Notes: generated from the sequence alone by a model not told the origin. DNA of 64,000 nucleotides from Trichomonas vaginalis G3 (GCF_026262505.1 NC_067206.1:23327896-23391895); one strand, 5' to 3'; shown: positions 20,473 to 31,378, counted from the stretch's first letter. Numbers and translations are program-made.

Positions 20473-21171
20473 ATGAGAAGACGTTTCACAAGTCAAAAGA
20501 ACACAAACGCAAAAGCAGAGATTACGGTTGGTTATAACGTAAATGATGATAAATCACGAATTATTCAAAATGTTAAAGTTAATGTTAGCCCCGAATTAAC
20601 AAGGTCGGCAACTCAACCAAATTTATTAACTCGTGACTTACCGAAGAAAGAGGAGGAGCAAAATAAAGAAGATGAAGACCCAATCATTTTATCTGAACCC
20701 GGTAAAGAACCCGTTGAAATTCCCACTTATCCAACATACCCCCCACCTCTTTCATCAAACATCGAGAACCCAGGAATCTACGATTCCAGTCGCAATGCGC
20801 CATATAAAGTAGACATTAATTCTGAATTAATGAAAATTTACCGTGATATAATAACTGATAATTATGATTCAATAATAAATTTAATTGACCAATCTGGTTT
20901 AATTATTTTACCTTATGAATCATTAATTCACATTATCGCCATTCTTTGTGATGTTCAAGATTCAGACGTTAAGATTCAATTTTTCATAGATGATGAGGTT
21001 TCATGCTGCGGAACAGTTGCAAAAATAAATCCTATAAAGGATATTAGCACAATTAAGATATCAAAGAATAGAACAACAACTGAACTTCATTTAACATATA
21101 ATGATATTTATAATAAAATAGTTGATGAATATAAAATATCACTTGAAAAATTCTTTGTTAAGGCTATTTAA
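20473..21171 (+). CDS. Unknown 232-residue protein
   Basis: Basic N-terminus (MRRRFTSQKNTNAKAEITVG), a proline-rich acidic linker (PTYPTYPPPLSSNIENPG) and a folded C-terminal half with alternating hydrophobic strands. The gene lies tail-to-tail with the penton-like gene, overlapping it by four bases. No known motif; probably a virion or assembly protein by position. Confidence 0.5.
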   Translation: MRRRFTSQKNTNAKAEITVGYNVNDDKSRIIQNVKVNVSPELTRSATQPNLLTRDLPKKEEEQNKEDEDPIILSEPGKEPVEIPTYPTYPPPLSSNIENPGIYDSSRNAPYKVDINSELMKIYRDIITDNYDSIINLIDQSGLIILPYESLIHIIAILCDVQDSDVKIQFFIDDEVSCCGTVAKINPIKDISTIKISKNRTTTELHLTYNDIYNKIVDEYKISLEKFFVKAI

Positions 21172-21647
21172 TATTCAAGCATTAACATTATCGAATAATA
21201 ATCCTTTGAATCATAATCAATAATAATTGACCTTTCACCAGTTTCTATCGTTTGTTTTATTTCTTTTTGTTCCCCACTATCTGGATCGGTCATTGTAATT
21301 GTTTTTGTTATAGTATCAGCTTTATCTTTAACTTCAATCTTTTTTCCATCAGGATATTTAAACCAAAATTCCAAAAATTCGATATTGTCAATCTGTTCAT
21401 ATTTTAATCTATCAATTACATTTTTAATACCATCTGAAAATCTTATGAAATGGTCATTATATGGGTTTGATTGAACTAAATTTGAATGAAGTGAAATATA
21501 ACCTGTTGATGAATATGACATTGACTCATATTTTCTGAAAACACTAAAATTTATAACATGAATGAATTTCTTATTCGTTGAATTTATGAATTCTTGAGGT
21601 AATCTTATTCTAGTTTTATTTATCACTGGAAAATAACGCTTTACCAT
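21168..21647 (-). CDS. Penton/minor-capsid-like protein (putative)
   Basis: 159 residues from ATG 21647. The N-terminal part, RIRLPQEFINSTNKKFIHVI, resembles the start of similar genes in C (34788-35634) and D (55799-56651): a Pro-anchored strand, then a K-(F/Y)-I strand. Minor capsid (penton) proteins of Polintons are single jelly rolls of 150-300 residues. The resemblance among the three elements is by eye. Divergent from the remnants that begin at 21668. Confidence 0.4.
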   Translation of the reverse strand: MVKRYFPVINKTRIRLPQEFINSTNKKFIHVINFSVFRKYESMSYSSTGYISLHSNLVQSNPYNDHFIRFSDGIKNVIDRLKYEQIDNIEFLEFWFKYPDGKKIEVKDKADTITKTITMTDPDSGEQKEIKQTIETGERSIIIDYDSKDYYSIMLMLEY

Positions 21648-21667
21648 ATTTTTAATCGTAATAAAAA

Positions 21668-22375
21668 TGTCAATTATCAATATTATTTCGAATAATAACT
21701 GTGAATTAAATTTAACAGTTAGCGGAATTTATAATGTTACTCTCGTTTCTGTGAGTGGTAAATTTAATCCCATTCTTTTAGACCCTTCAGATTATATATC
21801 ATTTATTAAAGATGACCTTGAAAAACGTATGATATGTATATAAATAATGTGATAGCGAAATGGGATATTAACACGATTTTAAGTTATTTAAATGAATCAT
21901 TTATCGTATGGTATGAAGAAAATTTTAAATCAAAACCCGATAAACTTTTTGAACTTGATGAAATAAATAACCTTATTAAATTCCCGCTGAAAATTAAATT
22001 TTGTACTCCTCATCTTCGTTCATTGTTGGGATATTAAATTTTGAAAAAGATGTTGGGGATGTTTTGTATTCTGACACCGGTTCCAATTTCATTTTAATCA
22101 AATGTGATAAAGTTAATACCCCAATGAGATTTTCACATCAAACATTAGACCCTAACTCTTACCCATCAATACAAAACATTTTATCCATCAACTTAAACAC
22201 ATTTTCTTTATCATATCCGTTTCAATTATCCGGGAATTCATTTATTCTTCATTCAAAAGATTTATCAAATATTAAATTTAGAGTAACTGACCTATTTGAT
22301 TGTGATTTAGAATTCATGAATGAAATATTATGGCAATTTCAAATAGAGAAAATAGCTGATGAGATAACGGATTAA
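21668..22375 (+). pseudogene. Fragmented gene of element B
   Basis: Several short plus-strand frames occupy this stretch without one continuous gene. Peptides such as GIYNVTLVSVSGKFNPILLD and NIKFRVTDLFDCDLEFMNEI are beta-rich, in keeping with a capsid- or fibre-associated product. It looks broken, with a couple of breaks. Function not recognised. Confidence 0.4.
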
Positions 22376-22399
22376 ATATTTATTTTTAAATCATAATAA

Positions 22400-23988
22400 A
22401 TGATTAAACAACAGCAACCACAACAACTTAAGGCACAAAGCACCCAGGTCCTTCAGACCATTACATACGCCATATATGCATATAATTCAAAGACGGCAGA
22501 ACAAACGCAAAGGTTGAAATATGGAGATTTGGAGATAGTATTGAAAAATGAACATTTCGAATTCGTTTGCAAAGGTGGTGCAGTGATATCAAATATAAAA
22601 GAAATTTTATTTATGAATTCAAAAATTAAAGGAATAACGGATGATATAACATCAATTCCACCAGAAGAACAGAGATATTACGCATTAAATGCATTTCCTA
22701 AAGTTTTGAAGATTGGAAGATTTAATTTAAATGAGGAATTCATAGAAGGTTTCCTAAATGACATAATGAAGAAGGCAAATTTGGTTTATGTTGATGAAAA
22801 AGATAATGAAATTAAAGAAAGGGTTGAATGGTATCATGAATGGACATCAAAGATTTTAAAAACTAAAGCCGATACAGGATGGGTTTCAGGATGTTTAGAC
22901 CTTAAAGCGGATAAAACATATGTTAACGATGAGTTAGAGAAGAAGGTGGATAAGGAATATGTTAACGAAATATACCAAAGTTTGATAGGAACAAAAAATA
23001 TTGAAACTATTGTTGGGGATGTTTTTGTCTATGAAGAAAACAAATATTTTAGATGGGAGTTTGTACACTCCTTAAAAAATGGTACACGGTGTAAACTCAT
23101 TCCGAAAAATAACAATGAAATGTATGTAGGCTATATAAAGAATGATGGAACACAAGTTAAAGTTCCATTAGACAACAACTGTTACTTAAACTTATATGGA
23201 GACGAACAAAAGAAATATTTAAGAGTTTATGAAATGGTAGATATGACATTGCCTGACCCAGCTCCAGCACCATATTATTATGACTATGGAGATGATGTCA
23301 GAACACCACATGTAGATGAACAAAAGTTAACATTATATTTAGATTATTATAGATATAAAAGATATAATGCAATAGAAAAAACGAGAATAGTATATTATTA
23401 TACAGATGACAGAAATAAATATTATAGTCAAGATTTTACCTACCCTGAAAACATAAGATTATATTATAAAAAATATTCTGACACAAACCAGAAGAAACCT
23501 GAAATAGTTACACTATATTTTAAGTTCAAAAGAGACAATCCTATAATATCTCATATGTTTGATTTAATGAACCCAGTAGGTTCTATTTATACATCTATGG
23601 ATGCAAGAGGTCCTCAAGTAATGTTTGGTGTTGGTGCATGGAACAAATAGTTGACAGGTTTTTGTATTGTGCAAACTCTTCAAAGGAAACAGGGGGAAGT
23701 AAAACGATTTCAGGTGAAAATTTACCTGCACACAGTCACTACATAGATTTAAGTACATCTCAAGCGGGTTGGCATAAGCATAGATATTGGGATTGGTCAG
23801 GAATGACAAAAGGTAAAGGATATGATGTTAAAGACGACGTTAAGTTTGCTATAAATTGTTACTGGGATGACACTCAGGGAGAAGGAAACCATACACATTT
23901 CGTTTCAGGATATACACAAACAACGGGACAAAGTAAAGAATACATGCCACCATTTATGACTGTATTCGCATGGTACCGCGTTCAATGA
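22400..23988 (+). pseudogene. Fibre/tail-collar-like gene
   Basis: The first part is coiled-coil repeat sequence with KADTGWVSGCLDLKADKTYV. A beta-rich Tyr-rich section follows, then a C-terminal region of strikingly phage-like type: LMNPVGSIYTSMD, later SGENLPAHSH, and the ending MPPFMTVFAWYRVQ, close to the ends of phage tail-collar and baseplate fibre proteins. A receptor-binding spike or fibre is the natural role. The coiled-coil part is almost identical in DNA to a stretch in the fibre gene of element C. The gene looks broken (about one break). Confidence 0.65.
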
Positions 23989-23999
23989 ATGTGCTTGAC

Positions 24000-24445
24000 C
24001 CAAAGGTCTGGGCTTACCGAATGAACTAAATATATTTTATGTTTGTAATTAATTAGGTAATGAAGTAATGAATGAACTGCAAAAATAAATGTTTACGTTA
24101 ATGGTTTCAGGTTATTCAATAATGAATTATTTTTGAAGAACTGAGGGTGCTACCATGTTACCATGTGCTACCAGGTCATTTAACTTCTTTTAAAAAATGA
24201 GACAACATGACATTTTGACAACAACATAGGAGAAAGGCAATAATGAATTATTTTTGAAGAACTGAAGGTGCTACCATGTTACCATGTTGACGACATGACA
24301 TTATGTCAACAACATAGGAGGAAGGCAATAATGAATTATTTTTGAAGAACTGAAGGTGCTACCATGTTACCATGTGCTACCAGGTCATTTAACTTCTTTT
24401 AAAAAATGAGACAACATGACATTTTGACAACACAGGAGGATTAAT
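24000..24445 (+). repeat. Direct repeats between convergent gene blocks of B
   Basis: GAATTATTTTTGAAGAACTG recurs at about 24122, 24243 and 24332, each followed by GGTGCTACCATGTTACCATG. The copies lie where the plus-strand structural block meets the minus-strand replication block, so a terminator or replication-related role is possible. Nothing coding. Confidence 0.7.
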
Positions 24446-24469
24446 GCAAAAATAAATTCAAATCATACT

Positions 24470-26404
24470 TTATAAAGCTTCATTTACAGGTATTTCATCG
24501 TCAGTAAATGAATCCTCATTATCGTTTGGTTCAACCTGTTTATATAATCCTTTCATTTCTTCTTTCAAAACATAACACCATGTTTGTTTACCGTCTATTC
24601 TTCTATGTTTCCTATCACATTTATCCTTAATACTCATTTGGAAATTCTTGTCTTTCATGTCTGATGGTTTGCAGAATAGAGCATTTTCACACGTCATACC
24701 TGCACACAATTCATCATAATGTGTATTTATCCATACATCTAAAGGATTTGTTGATAATTCTATTAAATCTTGTTTGGCTTCAGTCATCGGTATGATTCGT
24801 ACATTAAATGATGAAAGGTCATATTGCATAAAATACGTCAGTAAATTATCATAAAATTCCTTAGTGCATGAATTCATCAAATTCTTGAAGTAATCAAATT
24901 GACCCTTGAATTTACCATTAACTCTTAAAACTACGTATCTTCTGTCTCCAACTTCAATTTTGACAGGGTAAACGTTATTAGTTACGAAAATGAAGTTTGC
25001 AACATTCTGAGCAGTTCTTCTGGGTTGATTCTTTTCATTAATTCTAATCTCATTATCCGTTATAATTGATTTCAAAGCGTTGAAGTTTGCAAGTCTGTCT
25101 TCACCTACATTCTTGAGTTCATTAAGTACAAGAAACATTTTATTCTCAACTACTGAATTGAAATTACCCGTTAGCTCACTTATTTCAGTAATGTTTTTAC
25201 ATGAATAACCGGTGAGAAGTTCAGAAATAATGTCTGTGAATCTGTTTTTACCTGTTCCCTGAAGTCCTTTCAAAATAATTGCTGTTTCATTCTTGATTCC
25301 AGGATGTTGAATCATTGATGCAATCCAGCCGAGAAGGTATTTATACACTTCATCGTTATTATCGCATATGGCTTCTTTAATGAAATCCATAAACATCTCA
25401 ATTTTTGAGTAATCTACTTTTTCGAGAACGTTGTATTTATAACCTTGAAACGTTGAGAAAACATCTGGGGAATCAGATTTAAAGCAAACACCCTTAACGG
25501 TTAATGAAGACAATTGATTTAGTAGTACGTCCCATGCTGTTATTGTTTTACCTTCTTCTTTAAATAATTTAATCATTTTGAGTGACTCTTTCATGTTTGA
25601 CTGAAGAACGAATGATATTTGATTCATTTTGTCGTGGATGTTGTAATCTTTCTGAATGAAGTATTTGTTTCCACAATCTACAAAACGGATTACACGTGAT
25701 AAATCCTCAATTACTTCAGAACTGTTTTTATACTGATGATTTTCAGCCTTGCGTCTAATATCTGTTATCAAGAATGAATCATCAAGTTTTATATCAAATG
25801 TTATTTTTGGCTTACGTAATAAAGGTAAAACATATTCATCATAATATTCCTTTTGATATAGTTTTAGAATCTTTACCAAAACAAATGGAGAAGTCATTAA
25901 ATGTGCATATCTACTACGTGCTTTTTCAAAATTACTTTTTGCATTTTCAGTTAAATTGCAGAAGTTATAAACGTTATCGTATGCTTCATTAATCAAATGA
26001 TTAGGTAACGAATTAATAGCTTGAAACAGTGTGAATAATGTTATTTCTTTTTCTAAATTCATGTTTCCACCGTCATTATGTACTTCAAAATCACAGATGC
26101 CATCAACTATGCTCTGGGCAAGTTTATCGTCAATGTTTACATCTTTGTTTTCATTCATTATACTCTTTATTTCTTCGTTCTTTTGTTCAACTCTTACCTT
26201 AATATTCAAATCATTTAATATATCATTCACTGTTCTGGTTAATGTTGAATCATAACTTCCACGAATGAATGAGTATGTATTGATTGGTTCTGTTGCATTC
26301 TTGCGAACTCTTGAATCAGCCATAACTACTAAAGAACGTTTTGAATCATCAATAGAAGTCATTATGTCAATATCGTAATCATTGCAGGAATAACATTTAA
26401 TCAT
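24470..26404 (-). CDS. D5-like primase-helicase (SF3), element B
   Basis: 644 residues. SF3 ATPase with Walker A LKGLQGTGKNRF, Walker B MFLVLNELKN and sensor FIFVTNN followed by GDRRYVVLRV. It is homologous to the element A helicase through this domain and the following FYDNLLTYFMQYDLSSFNVR segment, but shorter at the C-terminus. A primase-type SGGLHIY signature occurs in the DNA just upstream of the first ATG. It should unwind DNA during replication of the element. Residues checked for ATP binding are all present. Confidence 0.85.
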   Translation of the reverse strand: MIKCYSCNDYDIDIMTSIDDSKRSLVVMADSRVRKNATEPINTYSFIRGSYDSTLTRTVNDILNDLNIKVRVEQKNEEIKSIMNENKDVNIDDKLAQSIVDGICDFEVHNDGGNMNLEKEITLFTLFQAINSLPNHLINEAYDNVYNFCNLTENAKSNFEKARSRYAHLMTSPFVLVKILKLYQKEYYDEYVLPLLRKPKITFDIKLDDSFLITDIRRKAENHQYKNSSEVIEDLSRVIRFVDCGNKYFIQKDYNIHDKMNQISFVLQSNMKESLKMIKLFKEEGKTITAWDVLLNQLSSLTVKGVCFKSDSPDVFSTFQGYKYNVLEKVDYSKIEMFMDFIKEAICDNNDEVYKYLLGWIASMIQHPGIKNETAIILKGLQGTGKNRFTDIISELLTGYSCKNITEISELTGNFNSVVENKMFLVLNELKNVGEDRLANFNALKSIITDNEIRINEKNQPRRTAQNVANFIFVTNNVYPVKIEVGDRRYVVLRVNGKFKGQFDYFKNLMNSCTKEFYDNLLTYFMQYDLSSFNVRIIPMTEAKQDLIELSTNPLDVWINTHYDELCAGMTCENALFCKPSDMKDKNFQMSIKDKCDRKHRRIDGKQTWCYVLKEEMKGLYKQVEPNDNEDSFTDDEIPVNEAL

Positions 26405-26468
26405 TCTGTTCGAAACTGCATAGAAGAAATTAGTGTTGCAATAAATGTGAAGACCTCCTGAAGCGGTT

Positions 26469-27671
26469 TTAACGTGATTTATTGTTTCCGAAATCTTGAG
26501 TGAATTGGTCTAATGTCCCACCCGCTATATAATTTCTGATGTCAATAAATCTTAATTCATATGGAACGTTTGTTTTCTTTACAATGATTTGCTTAAATTG
26601 AGAAGATGAACCCAGCATTGATTTTATTTTCCATTTTGCAGTGTTTAAATCACGAAGAATTAAATTTAAATCAAACTTTCCCGAATTAAAACCTATGATA
26701 TTCACTTTATTGAATTCCTCATCTAGAAGTTCTTTAAATGCTTCCTTCTGTTTTTCATTTAATGTATGAGACAAAGTCCCCACCGTTTGGTCCGTTTGCG
26801 ACTTCATTAATTCTTCATATTGACTCATATTTGATTTAGCAACTAATGAACAGGTTGAAAATAAAAACTCAATCCAATCAGAAATAAAAGAATCACTCGA
26901 AGTTAAGCAAAAATTCCTCGTATATGTTTTATCGTTTAATTTAACCGTTGATGATACCATGAATGGTTTTAAGTAAGCGTTCAAAGTTGCACACTCAGAA
27001 AGTTGTAATTCTTCTTTAGTCTCTAATGTTTCAAAGTCAAAAGTAATATAATATCTTGTCGGTTGATAATATTCCTGCAAATTATGAGCTAATAACCACT
27101 GATATATCTTCTGTTTCGTAATATGTGGTGCATATGGTTGCTGTGTCTTTTGCAACTGAACGTCTTGAATTAATCTTCCATTATTTTCTTTACATTTCTC
27201 ACAATGCTTTAAAAATCTTCTTTGGTTTTTCCTTTCTGGATCATCACGGATAGAATAAACTTCTTCTTTACAATATGGACAAACTCTATAGCCGGTGAGT
27301 GCTTCAACGTCTGTTATTCTGTCAGCGTGAAGTTTTCCATTTGGACTCTGTGTTAATAAAATATTTACTGTTTCAAATTCTGGATCTATCATTATTGATT
27401 CCACTAATGGAAAGTCTACCTTATTTATGTCCACGTCTTCTGGTTGAGGATCACAATAATAGAAATCAATATTAACATTTAACATTCTCGCTAATCTCTC
27501 ACTTTCTGATGAAATGTCAAACCCTTCATATGCATCTATTGCTTCATTTAAATAGCTTCTACGAGTTTTAGGATTAACACCATCAGGAATGTTATAGAAG
27601 CGTTTAAATAACCTTCTACCTTCTGCTCTAATTTGATTATCATTCATTTTAGCGGTTCCGTTTTTGTTCAT
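26469..27671 (-). pseudogene. DNA polymerase B family, exonuclease-part only
   Basis: 400 codons. FDFETLETKE is the Exo I motif (DxE) and NIIGFNSGKFDLNLIL is an Exo II-like motif of family B polymerases. A Cys-rich segment, CPYCKEEVYS and later CEKCKENN, precedes them and could bind zinc. The polymerase palm motifs (SLYPS, YxDTDS) are not found anywhere in element B, so the gene is far short of the usual 1000 or more residues and is a remnant. It lies directly upstream of the helicase. Confidence 0.65.
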
Positions 27672-27704
27672 TTATGTAAGAATAAAAAAAATAAAGTTTA
27701 TTTT

Positions 27705-28811
27705 TTAAAGCCCATAAAATGAATTAAGAACACATAAATTTTTATCATCTGCGACGTGACGAATACATTTTAATTTACTCAAGAATGCATACCCTGATAC
27801 ATTAAATCTAATTCCTGTCTTATTTAATTTCACAACTTTGAAAAGGAATGTATGAATAGCTATAAAATGATGAGAAGATGTTTTATGGGTTGCTTCCATT
27901 TTTTCTGAAATAAATGAATAAATATAATGTTTATAAGTTTTCATATCTTTTATGTTCTTAATAACGAATGGTATAGACCTTTCAACTTCGTCTTCCTTCG
28001 GTGCTGTTCTTTCATATGAAACATTATTAGTATCTTCAATAATGAAACCGCAATCACACAAAATTTTATAGGTTCCAATGGTTTCTTTTGATATTTTATC
28101 TAATAAATCAAAAACTTTATCAACACCTGTGCATTTATTTAAATAATAATTTGTGTAAATATCATGATCTTCTTTCTTAATCGTATTAGTTGCATATGTC
28201 ATGTTTTTAAGAGCTTTTTTGAATTTCTCAGAATCGAGAGGGGGTGAAAGTAAGATACAAGGGTATTTTTCATTATCAATAAATTGTAACTTATGTTTAC
28301 GAATAAATTTAGTACCTTCTTCTGAAAGTGTTTCATCTATTTCACCATCTAATAAATTTTGTGTTGATTCTGAGACATAATTTTTATATCTTTCTTCATG
28401 AGATTTCTGAACTGCTGATTCTGAAGCTGGGATATTCATTAAACCCTCTACTTCATTTTCATTATATTTTTCAACTTCTCTTAATTCCTTAATTTTTTCA
28501 TCTATTTCATCTCTTATTTTTTCCAGTCTTTCAATTTCATCATATTCATCATCTTTAATCCGTTCTTCATAATATTCAGGGAAAACATCAGGTTCTTTAG
28601 TTTTTCCCTTTTTAGATGTGGGATATAAGAAATTTATAACATCATCTTTATTCATTTTTCCATCATAATCAAACTCATTTAAAAACTCCGCGAATTTTTG
28701 ACAATTTCTAAAATAATATTTATCAACCTCATAACCCGCCTCCTCTAATATATCCTTTATTTCCTCGTTTGTGAATTCTAATTTTTTAACATCGTTAGTC
28801 TTGACGCTCAT
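27705..28811 (-). CDS. Unknown 368-residue charged protein
   Basis: First gene of the minus-strand block, next to the right TIR. The N-terminal 60 residues (EEIKDILEEAGYEVDKYYFR) resemble in layout the start of the polymerase-region protein of element D (EIKQLLTEANIDVAKHY...): a short helical module repeated at the start of replication proteins. An acidic coiled-coil section follows (about 85-125) and then a folded C-terminal half. Not otherwise recognised. Confidence 0.5.
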   Translation of the reverse strand: MSVKTNDVKKLEFTNEEIKDILEEAGYEVDKYYFRNCQKFAEFLNEFDYDGKMNKDDVINFLYPTSKKGKTKEPDVFPEYYEERIKDDEYDEIERLEKIRDEIDEKIKELREVEKYNENEVEGLMNIPASESAVQKSHEERYKNYVSESTQNLLDGEIDETLSEEGTKFIRKHKLQFIDNEKYPCILLSPPLDSEKFKKALKNMTYATNTIKKEDHDIYTNYYLNKCTGVDKVFDLLDKISKETIGTYKILCDCGFIIEDTNNVSYERTAPKEDEVERSIPFVIKNIKDMKTYKHYIYSFISEKMEATHKTSSHHFIAIHTFLFKVVKLNKTGIRFNVSGYAFLSKLKCIRHVADDKNLCVLNSFYGL

Positions 28812-28940
28812 TTCATTAAAAATAAAAATAAATTATTCAAAAATGTGAGACATGAATTTTTAAAGTTTATTTTTCATTCATGAAAATAATTATATCTAAT
28901 TTCTTTTACTCGTTTATGAGGTCTTTGATTATGACTCCAT

Positions 28941-29284
28941 TGATTCCATTCAGGATTTAAACAATGTTTAATTAATCGCGGAATATCTGACATCATCTAT
29001 ATATATAGCTTCTTTTATAAAAGATAAAAAATAAATTATTTTAAAATTAATATTAATTTTTTAATGTGTTTATTTTTTATTTCATTATGTATGGGCTGAG
29101 TGTAAATGTCTTACAATTTTCAAAATTTTCAAATCTTGATTTATTCAAAAACGTAAGAATAAAAACCGTAAGAATCATACATTTTTTACTTCATATGTCA
29201 AAAAAAATGATACAAAATCGTTCAATATTGTATGAATTCTTACGTTTACAAAAAAAGTCACACAACCCATCCACATATACTACT
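28941..29284 (-). repeat. Right TIR of element B
   Basis: Reverse complement of 15606-15949 with no difference seen. Confidence 0.92.
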
Positions 29285-29290
29285 TATATT
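29285..29290. other. Target-site duplication of element B, right copy
   Basis: TATATT, identical to 15600-15605. Confidence 0.9.
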
Positions 29291-30345
29291 TGATTTAAAA
29301 TTATTCTAAATCTCAAGCAATTTAATACTCAGCTTATACTGGAGAATCATTTCCACAATCACTTACTTTAAAAAATGTGACTTACACAAATTTTGATTAT
29401 GAATTTAGTCGAAAACATACTTACATCAATGACATATGCCGTCACCATGGGGAAGAAATATCCTCCTTATACTTTCTTAACTTTTTATGAATAAAAATTT
29501 ATTTATATTTTTGGTTTCATTTTTCAACCTTTTTTTCATAACAATATATTTATCTTTCATATGTAGTTTAAGATTATGATGCTCGCATTCTATTTACACT
29601 TCTTCTTAATGAAATTTATTTGAAAAATAGATATCTTACTATATTATTGGATTTTCTGATATATAAATACAACTTATAGAATGAGTTTTGTAAGATTCCA
29701 AACAATAATAGATCTATCACATATATCTCATAATTATGATTTTATATAAGAAATACATCTATGAACAAACTTAATAAATACCTCATCCTAGATGAGTTCT
29801 GATCTGAGGATATATTCATTCCTTGTAAAAACCAATATTTGGGAATCTCACCCTCTATCGTCGTGATTTTGACGATTATTTTCATTTTTCGTCGAAAGAC
29901 GATTATTTTTTTTCATTATTCATAACTGCCCGTTATTTCATTGATCATTTAGAAAGTGTTAATATATCATATAATAGTTTCATTTATCCTCAAGTAGTGT
30001 AAAGACTCTACTGTAAAAAGTTTATTTCAAATTTCAATTCTAAGTATTCAAAGAATTTATTTGATGATAATTTATGTAAATTTTAATTGTACTACAGCAA
30101 TAAACACTATCCTTCAACGTGCACAAATGTGACAAGTGGGTCATTGTAATTATGTTAACCCCAGAGAATATGTCTTAAAATATTACCATCATTTACTTTA
30201 GATATCCCTGGCGCAAAATTGAAAGCGGTGTAAAAATATAGATAAAAAGAAAAAATTATTAGACACAATAATAAATATTTCTATACCAATTTCGTAAAAA
30301 GTGTTTAGATTATGATCTCAATTTTTTTGACAAATTTGAATTACC
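29291..30345. other. Intergenic, upstream of kinase
   Basis: About 1 kb of AT-rich DNA with no gene; a small inverted repeat on TCGTCGTGATTTTGACGA lies near 29860. The promoter of the kinase must lie in its last part; no trichomonad Inr could be fixed with confidence. Confidence 0.5.
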
Positions 30346-31374
30346 ATGAAAACAGTTTTCTTAAATCTCTATCTGAAAAAATTGAAAAGGTATACAGAAC
30401 AGATTATGGACGAGAAAGAAGTTGAGTTCTTCAAGCAGAATGGATTAGAATTTATAAAGATCATTGGACAAGGTGGATATGGAGTTATATATGAAGTACA
30501 CTCAGCTAATTTCAACTCTAACTTTGCTGTCAAAAAGATTCCCAAATGCTTCTTTTCACAAGCAGAATTAGACTGCTTGATGAGGATTGACGATCCTAGG
30601 ATAGTCAGATTATATCAGATATACCGTTACAATGACTTCATTTACATGGTTCTGGAATATTGCCCAACAGATCTCTACAAAGTCTTCTCTGCTGGTGGAA
30701 AACTATATGAAGAAGACATTTACAGATATGCGCATGATGCAGTTTTAGCCATCAAATCAGTTCATGATAAAAACATCGCTCACTGCGATATCAAACCAGC
30801 GAACTTCTTTATCGATACGTACGGAAGAGTAAAAATTGGTGATTTTGGACTTGCTTCTTTTAATGGATCTTCTTGTTCATGCAAAATGGCTAAAGGAACA
30901 AAATTATTTATGGCTCCAGAAGTATATTGCAAGAAATACACTCCAATGAAGTCTGATATCTGGTCATTAGGAGTAACACTTTACTTCTTAGCTACACAAA
31001 CTTATCCATTTAATGCTCCAGATATCGAAAAATTAAAGCAATGCATAAGCATTGGACTTTTCGCTACTGATAAAGTTCAGAATAAGAACTTGCTTGCCGT
31101 TATTTCTAAATGCCTTGACAGAGATCCAGAAAAAAGACCTACCGCAGACGAAATTCTCCAAATGCCATATTTCAAGGAAAATGGTAAATCGTCTGGCGGT
31201 TGTTGTTCACTTTTCTACAAATGCGCACGGTTCTCTAAAAACATTGTTAAACCATGTATCAAATCTCAACGTTCGTTCGGATCTCTTCAATTCAGATGCT
31301 TGAATAACTCTAGAATTAAACTTTCTACCTCAATGGATCATCTTGATGATTCCCATTTAATCCCTGTTTGTTAG
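30346..31374 (+). CDS. Host Ser/Thr protein kinase (CAMK-like)
   Basis: 342 residues from the first ATG; the Met at residue 21 (30406) is an equally good start. The complete kinase fold has the glycine loop GQGGYG (41-46), ATP-binding Lys 63 in AVKK, the catalytic loop HCDIKPAN (Asp 148, Lys 150, Asn 153), DFG at 166-168 and APE at 190-192, then DIWSLGVTLYF and a normal end of lobe near 285. A 55-residue Cys/Ser-rich tail follows. The catalytic loop is HCD, not HRD, so activation-loop control may differ. It phosphorylates Ser/Thr substrates; target unknown. Large kinase families of this type are typical of trichomonads. Stop TAG is followed by TAAA. Confidence 0.9.
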   Translation: MKTVFLNLYLKKLKRYTEQIMDEKEVEFFKQNGLEFIKIIGQGGYGVIYEVHSANFNSNFAVKKIPKCFFSQAELDCLMRIDDPRIVRLYQIYRYNDFIYMVLEYCPTDLYKVFSAGGKLYEEDIYRYAHDAVLAIKSVHDKNIAHCDIKPANFFIDTYGRVKIGDFGLASFNGSSCSCKMAKGTKLFMAPEVYCKKYTPMKSDIWSLGVTLYFLATQTYPFNAPDIEKLKQCISIGLFATDKVQNKNLLAVISKCLDRDPEKRPTADEILQMPYFKENGKSSGGCCSLFYKCARFSKNIVKPCIKSQRSFGSLQFRCLNNSRIKLSTSMDHLDDSHLIPVC

Positions 31375-31378
31375 TAAA
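31372..31378 (+). terminator. Probable poly(A) signal overlapping stop of kinase
   Basis: TAGTAAA at the kinase stop. In Trichomonas UAAA close to or within the stop codon is the known cleavage/polyadenylation signal. Confidence 0.5.

Larger units (their letters stand above)
15606..29284. mobile_element. Element B: complete-ended Polinton/Maverick-like element, 13.7 kb
   Basis: Identical 344-bp terminal inverted repeats (15606-15949 and 28941-29284), ends AGTAGT...ACTACT, and a 6-bp target duplication. Contents: amphipathic capsid-associated peptides, capsid-like region, packaging ATPase, penton-like gene, fibre gene, primase-helicase, a polymerase exonuclease part and several unknowns. No integrase or protease was found. 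The element's ends are whole; inside it looks broken in about four or five genes. The perfect TIR identity suggests a recent insertion. Confidence 0.9.
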
